DNA of 64,000 nt from Nocardioides ochotonae (GTDB lineage Bacteria > Actinomycetota > Actinomycetes > Propionibacteriales > Nocardioidaceae), in contig NZ_CP061769.1 of assembly GCF_011420305.2 (NCBI RefSeq), positions 3,955,001 through 4,019,000 on the forward strand, in the 5' to 3' direction. A program made the translations under genes and the position numbers. Each line of letters opens with the position of its first letter. Position 1 is the first letter of the stretch. Below the pieces are notes generated by a model. It saw only the letters and a program-made list of their open reading frames with translations. It was not told the DNA's origin and did not search any database. Shown piece by piece: positions 52,405 through 60,062 of the stretch.

Positions 52405-52986
52405 TCAGTGCGGGGTGGGGCGATAGATCAGCTCCTGGGTGCGCCCGTCGAGCGTGCGGCTCTCCAGCAGCTCGAGGTCAAAGTCGCCGGCGCCGCCGAA
52501 GACCGGGAGCGTGCCGGTGGTGCCCGTGATGACCGGGAAGACCGTTACCTGCACCCGGTCGACCAGGCCGGCCGCCATCAGCGCCCAGTTCAGCGAGAGG
52601 CTGCCGTGGGAGCGCAGCGGGGTGTCGGACTCCTCCTTGAGCCGGGCGACGACGTCGATGGCATCCCCCGACGCGACGGTGGCGTCGGGCCAGTCGAGGG
52701 GTCCCTCGAGCGTCGAGGACACCACGGTCGCGGGCAGGTTCGTCATCTCGGTGACCCAGGAGTCACGCACCTCGGAGTCCTCCGCGCCGGTGGACAGCAT
52801 GCGCACGAAGTCCCGGAACGTCGTGGCGCCGAGGACCAGGCGCTGGTCGCCGGCGTACTGCGAGCGGCGGCGCTCGAGCAGCTCGGGCCCCTGCTTGCCC
52901 CAGTAGCCGCCCCAGTCGCCGCCGTGGCCGTAGGAGCCGTAGCCGTCGAGGCTGGCGAAGACGTCGAAGGTGTAGGTCGCGCTCAT
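52405..52986 (-). CDS. Dihydrofolate-reductase-like (RibD C-terminal) protein
   Basis: A 193-residue protein of the DHFR/RibD-C superfamily: FDVFASLDGYGSYGHGGDWG, LGATTFRDFVRMLSTG, NLPATVVSSTLEGPLDWPDA, HGSLSLNWALMAAGLVDRVQ (SGS-like cofactor loop) and VTVFPVITGTTGTLPVFGGA. It probably reduces a small substrate with NADPH; proteins of this group are not folate enzymes. The ATG at 52986 has AGGAG five bases upstream. Divergent from the small membrane protein at 53080. Confidence 0.9.
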   Translation of the reverse strand: MSATYTFDVFASLDGYGSYGHGGDWGGYWGKQGPELLERRRSQYAGDQRLVLGATTFRDFVRMLSTGAEDSEVRDSWVTEMTNLPATVVSSTLEGPLDWPDATVASGDAIDVVARLKEESDTPLRSHGSLSLNWALMAAGLVDRVQVTVFPVITGTTGTLPVFGGAGDFDLELLESRTLDGRTQELIYRPTPH

Positions 52987-53079
52987 GGTGCTCCTGTCGG
53001 AAGGGTTCGGCCGGTGCATATCCGACCAGGGACCGCCCCCGAAGTCATCGGAATCGCGGACTCCGGGGAGGATGGGGGG

Positions 53080-53286
53080 ATGGACGAGCAGAGGCGCGGC
53101 GCGGACGAGCTGCAGATCCGGATCGCGCTGGGCGCCGCCGTGGGCATCACTGCCGGGGTCGTCCTGTTCCTGATCTCGAACAGCTGGGCCATGGTCGCCG
53201 TCGGCGCGGTGCTCGGCCTCGTCACCGCCGCCGTGCCCTCCGGCCGCGGCCGGCCCGAGAAGAACGGCGCCGCCGACGCGGACTGA
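53080..53286 (+). CDS. Small two-helix membrane protein
   Basis: A 68-residue protein: charged N-terminus (MDEQRRGADELQ), helices IRIALGAAVGITAGVVLFLI and WAMVAVGAVLGLVTAAVPSG, then a basic/acidic tail. The sequence GGGGAGGATGGGGGG precedes the ATG; it offers both a ribosome site and an AGGAT-N6-ATG leaderless reading. No family recognised. Confidence 0.6.
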   Translation: MDEQRRGADELQIRIALGAAVGITAGVVLFLISNSWAMVAVGAVLGLVTAAVPSGRGRPEKNGAADAD

Positions 53287-53337
53287 GGTTCCGCGCTCGC
53301 GGCGATGAGTCTGGGCCGCGGCGGTTGTCTCAGTCAG

Positions 53338-54045
53338 ATGACGACCTTCGCGCTCGTGCACGGCTCGGGCGACGGCGGGTGGGCCTGGCACCTCGTGCAG
53401 CAGGCGCTGCGCAGCCGTGGGCACGACGCCGTCGCACCCGACCTCCCCACCGATCGCGACGACGCCACCTGGGCGGACTGCGTCGACGTGGTGGCCGAGG
53501 CCGTGGGAGCGACCACCGGCGCGGGCGGCGACGTGGTCGTGGTCGGACACTCCTCCGGCGCCTTCGTGGCGGCACTGGCCGCGGCCCGCCTGGACGCGCC
53601 GCAGGTCTTCGTCGCCGGGATGGTGCCGCGCCCCGGCGAGAGCGCACAGGACTGGTTCGCGGCGGTGGGCTGGGACGAGGCCGTCGCGGTCGGCGCCCAC
53701 GACGACGGCGGACGCACCGGCAACCCGGACCCGATGGTCGTCTTCTTCCACGACGTCGCGCCCGGGCTCGCCCGCGAGGCCGTCGCCCACGAGCGCGAGA
53801 CGAGCGACGCGCTGGGCGAGGTCCCGTGGCCCGGCCCCGGCCCCGCAGTCCCGGCGAGGTACGTCGTGACCACGCAGGACCGCTTCCTGCCGCCGGCGCT
53901 CCAGCGCCAGGTGGCCCGCACCCGCCTCGGGATCCGCGTGCCCGACGAGATCGCCGCCGGGCACTGCGCCCACCTCAGCCGGCCCGACGAGCTGGCCGCC
54001 GTGCTCACCGGCGCGGCCGGGTCGCCCCCGCGTCAGCGCCCGTAG
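53338..54045 (+). CDS. Alpha/beta hydrolase, esterase/methylesterase-like
   Basis: A 235-residue alpha/beta hydrolase similar to plant-type methylesterase/hydroxynitrile-lyase-like proteins in actinobacteria. Start TTFALVHGSGDGGWAWHLV with the H-G oxyanion motif, nucleophile VVVVGHSSGAFVAALA (GHSSG), acid and His in VTTQDRFLPPALQRQVARTR and AAGHCAHLSRPDEL. The ATG at 53338 has no strong ribosome site. Its 3' end overlaps the convergent epimerase gene by 13 bases. Substrate unknown. Confidence 0.88.
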   Translation: MTTFALVHGSGDGGWAWHLVQQALRSRGHDAVAPDLPTDRDDATWADCVDVVAEAVGATTGAGGDVVVVGHSSGAFVAALAAARLDAPQVFVAGMVPRPGESAQDWFAAVGWDEAVAVGAHDDGGRTGNPDPMVVFFHDVAPGLAREAVAHERETSDALGEVPWPGPGPAVPARYVVTTQDRFLPPALQRQVARTRLGIRVPDEIAAGHCAHLSRPDELAAVLTGAAGSPPRQRP

Positions 54046-55037
54046 CGCGGCGCCACCCGGCCGGACTCGACGAGCCAGTCGATCGTGTCGCCGATCGTGC
54101 CCACCAGCGGGATGGGAGTGACACCGAGCTCGGCGCGCGCCGCCGTGTCGTCGACCCGCGTGTCACGCAGCACGATCTCGACCCCCTCGCGGTCGGCCGG
54201 GAGGTGCCAGCGCGCAGGCAGCCGGCGCTGCAGCGCATCGAGCGCTCGGGCCTGAGGGCCCATCAGCCGACCAGGCACCAGCACGTGCGGGAAGCGGCGC
54301 CCGGTCGCCGTCGCGAACGCGGCGTACAGCTGATCGCCGTCCATGTGATGGCCGGGGACGACGAAGCGGCGCGGGCCAAGTCCGGGCTCGAGCACCCCGG
54401 CGAGCACTGCGGCGACGTCGCGCACATCGGTGACGTGCAGGCCGCCCCGTGGCCAGAGCGGGAAGCGCCCGGTGAGGATCCAGCGCAGCCGCTCGCCCTG
54501 GTCACCGCGGTAGGGGTCGCCCGGGCCGTAGACCGCCCCGGGGTAGACGGTGACCACGGGGGCGCCGGCCTCCTGCAGTCGCCGGGCGACGAGCTCGGAG
54601 GCGATCTTGGACTGGGCGTAGGGCAGGTCGATGTCGCCCAGCGGCAGGTCCGGGCCACTCCCGGCGTACCGCGTCAACGCGACGGTCGTCGACACGTGCA
54701 CCACCGGGTCCAGTCCCGAGGCGACCGCCCGACCGAGCACCAGCTCGGTGGCACGCAGGTTGGTACGACGGACCTCTGCCGCACGGCGCGGGTCGAGGGA
54801 GTAGACCGCCGCCGCGTGCACCACCGCGTCGCAGCCGGCGACGGCGTCGGCGACCACCGCCTCGTCGAGGACGTCGCCCACCACGACGTCGGAGACCGCC
54901 ACCTCCTGCGGGCCGAGCGAGACGGCGACCTGCTCGGGGCGGCGGACCAGCAGGCGCACCCCGTGCCCGGCGGCGGCGATCGCCGCTGCCGCGTGGCATC
55001 CCACGAAACCCGTACCGCCGGTGAGCAGCACCTTCAT
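54033..55037 (-). CDS. NAD-dependent epimerase/dehydratase-family (extended SDR) protein
   Basis: A 334-residue extended SDR. Cofactor site VLLTGGTGFVGCHAAAAIAA (GxxGxxG), acidic residue region VVVGDVLDEAVVADAV, HAAAVYSLDPRRAAEV, active site VHVSTTVALTRYAG with a Y-x-x-x-K in LPYAQSKIASELVAR, and PGAVYGPGDPYRG. Resembles dihydroflavonol reductase / 3-beta-hydroxysteroid-type members. The ATG at 55037 is 15 residues into the longest frame; GAGAG lies just before it. Convergent overlap with the hydrolase gene. Substrate unknown. Confidence 0.9.
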   Translation of the reverse strand: MKVLLTGGTGFVGCHAAAAIAAAGHGVRLLVRRPEQVAVSLGPQEVAVSDVVVGDVLDEAVVADAVAGCDAVVHAAAVYSLDPRRAAEVRRTNLRATELVLGRAVASGLDPVVHVSTTVALTRYAGSGPDLPLGDIDLPYAQSKIASELVARRLQEAGAPVVTVYPGAVYGPGDPYRGDQGERLRWILTGRFPLWPRGGLHVTDVRDVAAVLAGVLEPGLGPRRFVVPGHHMDGDQLYAAFATATGRRFPHVLVPGRLMGPQARALDALQRRLPARWHLPADREGVEIVLRDTRVDDTAARAELGVTPIPLVGTIGDTIDWLVESGRVAPRYGR

Positions 55038-55128
55038 CTCTCGATGGTGCCGCAGTCCGCGCACGAGCGGAACCACCACCCAGCGACGGCCCCTTCACAG
55101 CGCCCGGCCCGAGGGACAGACTGCTGGG

Positions 55129-55713
55129 ATGACCGCACAGATCGATCTGGAGGCGGCCGGGGACGCGCTGCTGGCGACGCTCGCCGGGGTCACCGACGCC
55201 GACCTCGAGCTCACCACCCCCTGCTCCGGGACCACGGTCGCCGAGCTGCTCCAGCACCTCGTCGGGCTGACGCTCGGCTTGCGGGCGACGGCCGAGAAGG
55301 AGCTCGGGGTGCTGACCGACACCAGTCCCGACGCCGACGGCTGGCCCGCCCTGGAGCCCGGCTGGCGCCCCGCCCTCGAGCGCCAGGTGCCGGCCCTGGC
55401 GCAGGCATGGCGCGAGGACGATGCCTGGCAGGGGATGACCCGGGCCGGCGGGGTGGAGCTGCCGGGAGCGGTCGCGGGGCTGGTCGCCCTCGACGAGCTG
55501 GTCCTGCACGGCTGGGACCTCGCCCGCGCCACCGGCCAGGACTACCGCCCGGACGAGGCGACGGCGGCCGCGTGCCTGGCGTTCGTGGAGGGCTTCGACA
55601 CCGCCGGGACCCCGGGCCTGTTCGGCCCCGCCGTACCGGTCGACGACGGCGCCCCGCTCCTCGACCGGCTGGTCGCGCGCGCCGGGCGCGACCCGGGCTG
55701 GTCGGCAGGCTGA
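55129..55713 (+). CDS. TIGR03086-type metal-binding (DinB-fold) protein
   Basis: A 194-residue four-helix DinB/mycothiol-maleylpyruvate-isomerase-fold protein. Marks: TDADLELTTPCSGTTVAELL (the 'TPC..W/T..V..L' start), QHLVGLTLGLRATAEKE (first metal His), and ALDELVLHGWDLARATGQDY (HGWDLARA, the TIGR03086 signature with the His ligands). These bind a divalent metal and are thought to use mycothiol; the substrate is unknown. The ATG follows CAGACT by six bases. A second mycothiol-type gene lies 30 bases downstream, convergent. Confidence 0.9.
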   Translation: MTAQIDLEAAGDALLATLAGVTDADLELTTPCSGTTVAELLQHLVGLTLGLRATAEKELGVLTDTSPDADGWPALEPGWRPALERQVPALAQAWREDDAWQGMTRAGGVELPGAVAGLVALDELVLHGWDLARATGQDYRPDEATAAACLAFVEGFDTAGTPGLFGPAVPVDDGAPLLDRLVARAGRDPGWSAG

Positions 55714-55742
55714 CCCACCCGCCGACCCGGCCGGCTGCCGGC

Positions 55743-56393
55743 TCAGGCGTGCGCCAGCCGCGCCTCCAGCCGCGCCACGCCGGGGCCCTGCAGCATCGAC
55801 AGCGCTGCCGTGGTCCGCTGGGTCATCAGCAGCGCGAGCGCCCCGGCCGAGCCGGAGACCTCCGGTCCCTCCCCCGCCGCCCAGCTCGTGCCGTCCGCAC
55901 AGCACAGGCGTACGCCGGCCAGCCGGCGCCGGGCGTGGAAGGGAAAGCCCATCGACCACAGCCGCGCCAGCGCCACCCCGGCGACGACGGCGGGCACCTG
56001 GCGGTGCAGCCCCAGCGGTACCGCGATGTCCTGCCCGTGCACGACCACGTCGGGCAGGATGTTGGCGTCGACGACGAACACCGGCCTGCGGCGCGAGTCG
56101 GCGCTCTCCTCCACCGCCCGCACCAGCTCCCCGGGCGACCGCCTCGCCGCCGCCGTCCGAGTGAGGTCGCGACTCGCGTGCCAGACGTTGCCGCGAGCAC
56201 GCGCCGTCGCCGCGGCCATGACCGAGAGGCTCGGCTCACCCACTGACGTCATCACCAGGTGCGCGACCACCTCGCGCACCGTCCACTCCGTGCACAGCGT
56301 CCGCGTCGCCCACTGGGCGTCGCTCAGCGTCGCGAGGGTTCGGGCCAGGCTCAGGCGTTCATCGCGGAGCAGGTCCCAGGCATCGTCGTCCAT
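55743..56393 (-). CDS. Mycothiol maleylpyruvate isomerase-like protein
   Basis: A 216-residue DinB-fold protein with the MDMPI_N pattern: AQWATRTLCTEWTVREVVAH (the 'T.C..W.V..VVAHL' start), then ANILPDVVVHGQDIAVPLG (His ligand in VVHGQD). The C-terminal part contains GTSWAAGEGPEVSGSAGALA, as in the two-domain MDMPI_C members. It probably uses mycothiol in an isomerase or S-transferase reaction. I chose the ATG at 56393, which has GGGAG six bases upstream. Divergent from a MarR gene across a 19-bp operator, so it is probably the target of that regulator. Confidence 0.88.
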   Translation of the reverse strand: MDDDAWDLLRDERLSLARTLATLSDAQWATRTLCTEWTVREVVAHLVMTSVGEPSLSVMAAATARARGNVWHASRDLTRTAAARRSPGELVRAVEESADSRRRPVFVVDANILPDVVVHGQDIAVPLGLHRQVPAVVAGVALARLWSMGFPFHARRRLAGVRLCCADGTSWAAGEGPEVSGSAGALALLMTQRTTAALSMLQGPGVARLEARLAHA

Positions 56394-56407
56394 GAGAGAC
56401 TCCCAAC

Positions 56408-56426
56408 TAGTCAAGGTCTTTGACTA
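56408..56426. promoter_or_regulatory. MarR operator: TAGTCAA-N5-TTGACTA
   Basis: A perfect 7-5-7 inverted repeat between the divergent mycothiol-type gene and the MarR gene. It lies 15 bases upstream of the first gene's ATG and 40 bases before the second's; the MarR -10 candidate TACTCT (56425-56430) touches it. Confidence 0.85.
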
Positions 56427-56465
56427 CTCTGCGCCTTCGTGCCGCCCGCTGACAAGGGGTCTCGC

Positions 56466-56915
56466 ATGTCCCTCCACCCGCCCGCCGAGTCCGCCCCGAG
56501 CACCGGCGTCCTGCTCCTCCTGCCCTACCGGCACCTGGAGGACCGGGTGCTGCGCGCGGTGGCCGCGGCCGGGCACGAGATCAGCCTCGCCCAGGCGCGC
56601 ATCTTCCAGCGCGTGGACCCGGACGGCTCGCGGCTCACCGACCTCGCGGCCGCCGCCCAGACGAGCAAGCAGGCGGCCGGCTTCTTAGTCGACGAGCTCG
56701 AGCGGAGCGGGTACGTCGTACGCGTCCCCGATCCGCGCGACGGCCGGGCCAGGCTGATCCGGATCACCGATCGCGGCCGCGCGGTGATCGCCGTGGCGCG
56801 GGTCGAGCAGGACCGCGTCGAGGCGGAGTGGGAGGCGCACGTCGGGCCACGTCGGATGCGGGAGCTGCGCTCGACCCTCGCGCTGCTGCGCGAGATCACC
56901 GACCCGTGGGGGTAG
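56466..56915 (+). CDS. MarR-family regulator
   Basis: A 149-residue winged-helix regulator. SLAQARIFQRVDPDGSRLTD, LAAAAQTSKQAAGFLVDELE (HTH) and YVVRVPDPRDGRARLIRITD (wing, with the conserved DxRDGR) are classic MarR. The ATG at 56466 follows AAGGGG by six bases; a GTG at 56439, 8 bases after TACTCT, is possible for a leaderless form. Autoregulation through the 56408-56426 palindrome is likely, together with control of the mycothiol-type gene. Confidence 0.9.
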   Translation: MSLHPPAESAPSTGVLLLLPYRHLEDRVLRAVAAAGHEISLAQARIFQRVDPDGSRLTDLAAAAQTSKQAAGFLVDELERSGYVVRVPDPRDGRARLIRITDRGRAVIAVARVEQDRVEAEWEAHVGPRRMRELRSTLALLREITDPWG

Positions 56916-56925
56916 GCCGGCGGGC

Positions 56926-57267
56926 TCAGGACCGGTTGCGGGCGACGGCCTCGCGGACCAGCTCCACGAACGCCGCCTCGTCGAGCAGGTCGCCCTCGCG
57001 CAGGTCGATCGCGCGCCGGGTACCGGCGCCGAGGCTGGCGTTGAAGAGGCTGGAGGGATCGTCGAGCGAGGCGCCCCGGGCGAAGGTCAGCTTGACCTTG
57101 TCCTGGTAGGTCTCGGCCGTGCAGATCAGGCCGTCGCAGGAGAAGGTCGGGACGCCCGCCGGGTTGGAGGGCTTCACCCACTTCGCCTCCTCGACCACGG
57201 CCGGCTCGGCGGCCATGATCAGCGACCGCACGGTGTCGATGGTCTCGCTGCGCCAGTCCTCGCTCAT
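56926..57267 (-). CDS. DUF1801 protein
   Basis: A 113-residue DUF1801 (YdhG-like) protein: SLIMAAEPAVVEEAKWVKPS, GVPTFSCDGLICTAETYQDK, VKLTFARGASLDDPSSLFNA and AIDLREGDLLDEAAFVELVR. The family has a SufE-like or iron-binding fold and an unknown role. The start ATG at 57267 is 7 bases after TAGGGT, the leaderless layout; the longer frame upstream is unlikely to be coding. Convergent with the MarR gene, 10 bases apart. Confidence 0.88.
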   Translation of the reverse strand: MSEDWRSETIDTVRSLIMAAEPAVVEEAKWVKPSNPAGVPTFSCDGLICTAETYQDKVKLTFARGASLDDPSSLFNASLGAGTRRAIDLREGDLLDEAAFVELVREAVARNRS

Positions 57268-57299
57268 CTTCTCGACCCTACGCCGGTCCGCAGCCTGCG

Positions 57300-57698
57300 T
57301 CAGCGGGTGAGACGGCGGGCGTCGGGGGTCTGCGCCCAGGCCTGGAATCCGCCGACGAGGTCGGTGGCGCGCGCGAGCCCGAGCTGCTGCAGCGTGTGCG
57401 CCGCGAGGCTGGAGCTGTAGCCCTGGTCGCACACCAGCACGATGCGCCGGTGCGGGTCGTCGGCGCCCGGCAGGCGGTGCGGGCTGGTCGGGTCGAGGCG
57501 CCACTCGAGCACGTTGCGCCCGATCACCACCGCGCCCGGCAGCTCGCCGTCGCGGTCGCGCAGCTCGAGCGGGCGGATGTCGACGATCAGGGCACCCTCG
57601 GCGCGCACGGCGGGCAGGTCCTCCGCCGCGACCCGGTCGAGCCCGCTCCGGCTCTGCTCGAGAAGGCGGCTGATCGCCGAGCCGTCGGTGGTGGTCAT
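57300..57698 (-). CDS. Rhodanese-like domain protein
   Basis: A 132-residue single rhodanese domain. LIVDIRPLELRDRDGELPGA (beta-1 and the following loop), RIVLVCDQGYSSSLAAHTLQ with the active-site Cys in CDQGYSS, and RATDLVGGFQAWAQ, the typical last motif. It transfers sulfane sulfur or detoxifies. The active loop CDQGYSS is shared with a subgroup seen beside cysteine-dioxygenase genes, but none is present here. The ATG lies 6 bases after TATCGT (57710-57705), probably leaderless. Confidence 0.9.
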   Translation of the reverse strand: MTTTDGSAISRLLEQSRSGLDRVAAEDLPAVRAEGALIVDIRPLELRDRDGELPGAVVIGRNVLEWRLDPTSPHRLPGADDPHRRIVLVCDQGYSSSLAAHTLQQLGLARATDLVGGFQAWAQTPDARRLTR

Positions 57699-57738
57699 GG
57701 CCCGACGATACGGAGCGGTCCGGCGCAGCGCGAGGGCT

Positions 57739-58410
57739 TCAGGTGACCGGCCGCTGCGCCAGCACCGACGCCTGGTCGTCGAGCTCGCCGTCCCGCGCCC
57801 GGCGTACCAACCGGGCGAGCTCGCGCAGCCCCGCCGCTGCGAGCCAGTCGCTCACCTGGTCGGCGGCGACGAGGTGGCGCTCCAGCTCGATCTCGTGCCC
57901 GACGGTGCGGTACGCCGGGGCGACGTCCCGCGTGCCGGCACCGGCCTGGAACCCGATCAGCAGATGCCCCCCGGGTCGCAGCACCCGGGACGCCTCGGCG
58001 AGCAGGCGTGGCTGGCCCGCGGGCGGGGTGTGGATGGTCGAGTACCAGAGCAGGACGGCGTCGAAGCGCGCGTCGGCGTACGGCAGCGCGGCCAGCGATC
58101 CGACGACCACCGGCAGGCCGGGACTCCCCCGGTGGGCTTGGCCGGCCATACCCGGGGAAAGGTCGACGCCCGCGACCCGACACCCCCGTGCGAGGAGGTG
58201 GCGACCGACCCGCCCGGTGCCACACCCTGCGTCCAGCACCAGCGGCGGCCCCTCCTCGCCCCGGGCGCCGGTGACCGCCTCCACGAAGGCGTCGAGCATC
58301 GCCAGGTCCAGCGGCGCCTCGGCCGCGAGGTCCGCGAAGTACGCCGCGTAGTCGGCGGCCACCGTGTCGTAGGCACCGCGCACGCCGCGCTCGAGCTCGT
58401 CTGGCGTCAC
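57739..58410 (-). CDS. Class I SAM-dependent methyltransferase
   Basis: A 223-residue Rossmann methyltransferase. Motif I VLDAGCGTGRVGRHLLARG, post-I VAGVDLSPGMAGQAH, motif II region ARFDAVLLWYSTIHTPP and motif III RLLAEASRVLRPGGHLLIGF. N-terminal helix GVRGAYDTVAADYAAYFADL is the usual methyltransferase lead. The substrate is unknown. GTG start with GAGCCT 7 bases upstream. A longer frame back to 58467 would read into a palindrome and is rejected. Divergent from the methyltransferase at 58594. Confidence 0.9.
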   Translation of the reverse strand: MTPDELERGVRGAYDTVAADYAAYFADLAAEAPLDLAMLDAFVEAVTGARGEEGPPLVLDAGCGTGRVGRHLLARGCRVAGVDLSPGMAGQAHRGSPGLPVVVGSLAALPYADARFDAVLLWYSTIHTPPAGQPRLLAEASRVLRPGGHLLIGFQAGAGTRDVAPAYRTVGHEIELERHLVAADQVSDWLAAAGLRELARLVRRARDGELDDQASVLAQRPVT

Positions 58411-58453
58411 GGGCGACAGGCTCGCACACGTCGACCCGGCGGGCACCCCGCGC

Positions 58454-58517
58454 GGATAGTCCGCCACACCACGGTCGTCCGCGGGCCAGAACGCGACCCC
58501 TGTGTGGCGGACTATCC
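58454..58517. repeat. 16-bp inverted repeat with 32-base loop
   Basis: GGATAGTCCGCCACAC (58454-58469) and GTGTGGCGGACTATCC (58502-58517) are exact complements. The element sits between two divergent methyltransferase genes, so it is not a terminator for either. It ends 20 bases before the 25-bp operator at 58537. Confidence 0.8.
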
Positions 58518-58536
58518 CGACACGACACAGACATTG

Positions 58537-58561
58537 TTTGCTGATCCAGCAAGGATGTTTG
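58537..58561 (+). promoter_or_regulatory. Putative XRE operator, copy A, with promoter
   Basis: TTTGCTGATCCAGCAAGGAT is followed by GTTTG. It contains the perfect inverted repeat TTGCTG-ATC-CAGCAA. Its end overlaps the -35 TTGCCC (58559-58564); a 17-base spacer leads to -10 CACGCT (58582-58587), then 6 bases to the GTG of the methyltransferase. Twenty of 25 positions match the element at 61176-61200. Confidence 0.75.
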
Positions 58562-58593
58562 CCCTAACGCCACCCGGAGGGCACGCTGGACCC

Positions 58594-59247
58594 GTGAGCG
58601 AGCACCAGCACGACGAGACCTCCGCGACCGACTACTTCGAGCCGCAGGGCTGGGAGGAGCGCTACTCCTCCGACGAGCAGATGTGGAGCGGCGAACCGAA
58701 CCCTCAACTGGTCGCCGAGGCCTCCCGCCTCACACCCGGGACCGCGCTGGACGTGGGCTGCGGCGAGGGCGGGGACGTCATCTGGCTGGCCCAGCACGGC
58801 TGGCGGGTCACCGGCGCGGACTTCTCGGCCAACGGCCTGGCCCGCGCGGCCCGCCACGCCGAGCAGGCCGGGGTCGCCGAGCGCACCGACTGGTGGCAGG
58901 TCGACGCCCGCACCTTCGACCCGGCCGGGCGCACCTTCGACCTGGTCACCACGCACTTCCTGCACCCGCCGGAGGGCGGGATGGTGGAGGTGACCCGTCG
59001 CCTCGCGGCGGCGGTCGCCCCGGGCGGGTACCTGCTGGTCGTCGGGCACGCGCCGTCGGAGACCTCGGCGCACCGGAGCCCCGCCCAGCACCGCGCGATG
59101 TTCCTCGCCGCGGACCTGCTGCCCGCGCTCCCCGACGACTTCGAGGTCGTGCTTGCCGAGCAGCGTCCGCGCACGGTGACCCGCGACGGGGTCACCCACG
59201 ACATCGCCGACTCCACGCTCCTGGCCCGCCGGGTCTCCACCAGCTGA
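58594..59247 (+). CDS. Class I SAM methyltransferase, tellurite/thiopurine-like
   Basis: A 217-residue methyltransferase of the type whose N-terminus reads GWEERYSSDEQMWSGEPNPQ. Motif I ALDVGCGEGGDVIWLAQHG, post-I VTGADFSANGLARAARHAEQ, motif II RTFDLVTTHFLHPP and a late VAPGGYLLVVGHAPSE. Homologues are annotated as thiopurine or tellurite-resistance-type methyltransferases and act on small toxic compounds. The promoter carries the same 25-bp operator as the XRE/FAD-oxidoreductase pair 2.6 kb away, so they may form one regulon. GTG start with leaderless geometry. Confidence 0.9.
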   Translation: MSEHQHDETSATDYFEPQGWEERYSSDEQMWSGEPNPQLVAEASRLTPGTALDVGCGEGGDVIWLAQHGWRVTGADFSANGLARAARHAEQAGVAERTDWWQVDARTFDPAGRTFDLVTTHFLHPPEGGMVEVTRRLAAAVAPGGYLLVVGHAPSETSAHRSPAQHRAMFLAADLLPALPDDFEVVLAEQRPRTVTRDGVTHDIADSTLLARRVSTS

Positions 59248-59271
59248 GTTCGGCTGAGGCCGGACCCGCGG

Positions 59272-59460
59272 TCAGAAGCCGCGCGGCATCACCCGCGCGT
59301 CCGGGCCCGGGAAGCACAATCCCTCGCGCCCGTCGCCCCAGCGCACCATGAACGGCGGACCGCCGTCCGGGCCCTGCACCTCGATGATCTCGCCCTCGCG
59401 CCGGTGCGTCTCGGCCGAGTTGCTCTCCACGACCAGCTGGTCGCCCACGTTCGCCTTCAT
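59272..59460 (-). CDS. DUF1918 protein (62 aa)
   Basis: A 62-residue SH3-like beta-barrel of the DUF1918 family: MKANVGDQLVVESNSAETHR, REGEIIEVQGPDGGPPFMVR, then GREGLCFPGPDARVMPRG. Common in actinobacteria, role unknown. The ATG at 59460 has AGGAGGTGGGCAG upstream; the longer frame is rejected. Downstream of a decayed SMP-30 gene and convergent with the methyltransferase. Confidence 0.92.
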   Translation of the reverse strand: MKANVGDQLVVESNSAETHRREGEIIEVQGPDGGPPFMVRWGDGREGLCFPGPDARVMPRGF

Positions 59461-59589
59461 CTGCCCACCTCCTGCGGTGCTTCCCACGATGCGCCTCCGA
59501 CGGGCGAGGAGGCAACAGGTTGACGGGAGCCTGCTGCGGATCCGCACTCAGGGGCGGCCGGCGTGCGGCGCGGGGGCGCGGACGGTGAG

Positions 59590-60013
59590 CACCTCCGCTC
59601 CCAGTCGGTGGCGACGATGTGGAGCGTGCGCCCGTCGAGGCCGCCGAGCATGCAGGCGAAGCAGCCCGGTCCACCTCGACGGCGTCCAGGACCCGCCCAC
59701 CCTCGGCGACCCGACGGCAGTGCTGGTGCGGAACGTCGGCGTACCAGACCGCACCCTCGGCATCGAGGCAGATCCCGTCAGGGGTCACCGCCATGCCGTC
59801 GGGCAGCCAGTCGATCGAGATCGGCAGCCCATCGACCCGGGCATGTTCACGAAGACCCGGCCGCGCGGGTCGACGACGATCTCGTTCCACGGCCGGCCGG
59901 TGCCGCCGTACGCCGCGAGGTCGGGACCGACCACGACGCCGCGCGGGGTCGTGCAGACCTCGCGACGCCCGGCGCCGTCGATCGTGAGCACCTCCCCGGC
60001 CCCGCAGGCGTAG
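59590..60013 (-). pseudogene. Decayed SMP-30/gluconolactonase-like gene
   Basis: Pieces of one protein occur in three frames, read right to left. First come YACGAGEVLTIDGAGRREV and GVVVGPDLAAYGGTGRPWNE (frame A), ending near VFVNMPG. Next are PISIDWLPDGMAVTPDG joined directly to ICLDAEGAVWYADVPHQH (frame B), then MLGGLDGRTLHIVATDWERR (frame C). In normal family members about 40 residues separate PDG...GMAVTPDG from VPDGICLDAEG; here they are fused, so an internal deletion occurred between PDG repeats. A lost base near 59675 (CGGGCTGC) causes the last shift. The N-terminus is missing. Gene borders are approximate; this region, about 600 bases between genes, holds nothing else that I can see. 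Confidence 0.8.
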
Positions 60014-60062
60014 CGTGGACAGACCCGCCCGGAACGGTCCGGGCCGATCCTCGGTGGCAGCC

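Noticed and set aside
58454..58517. Rho-independent terminator
   Set aside because: Both flanking genes are transcribed away from it, the loop is 32 bases, and there is no U-tract.
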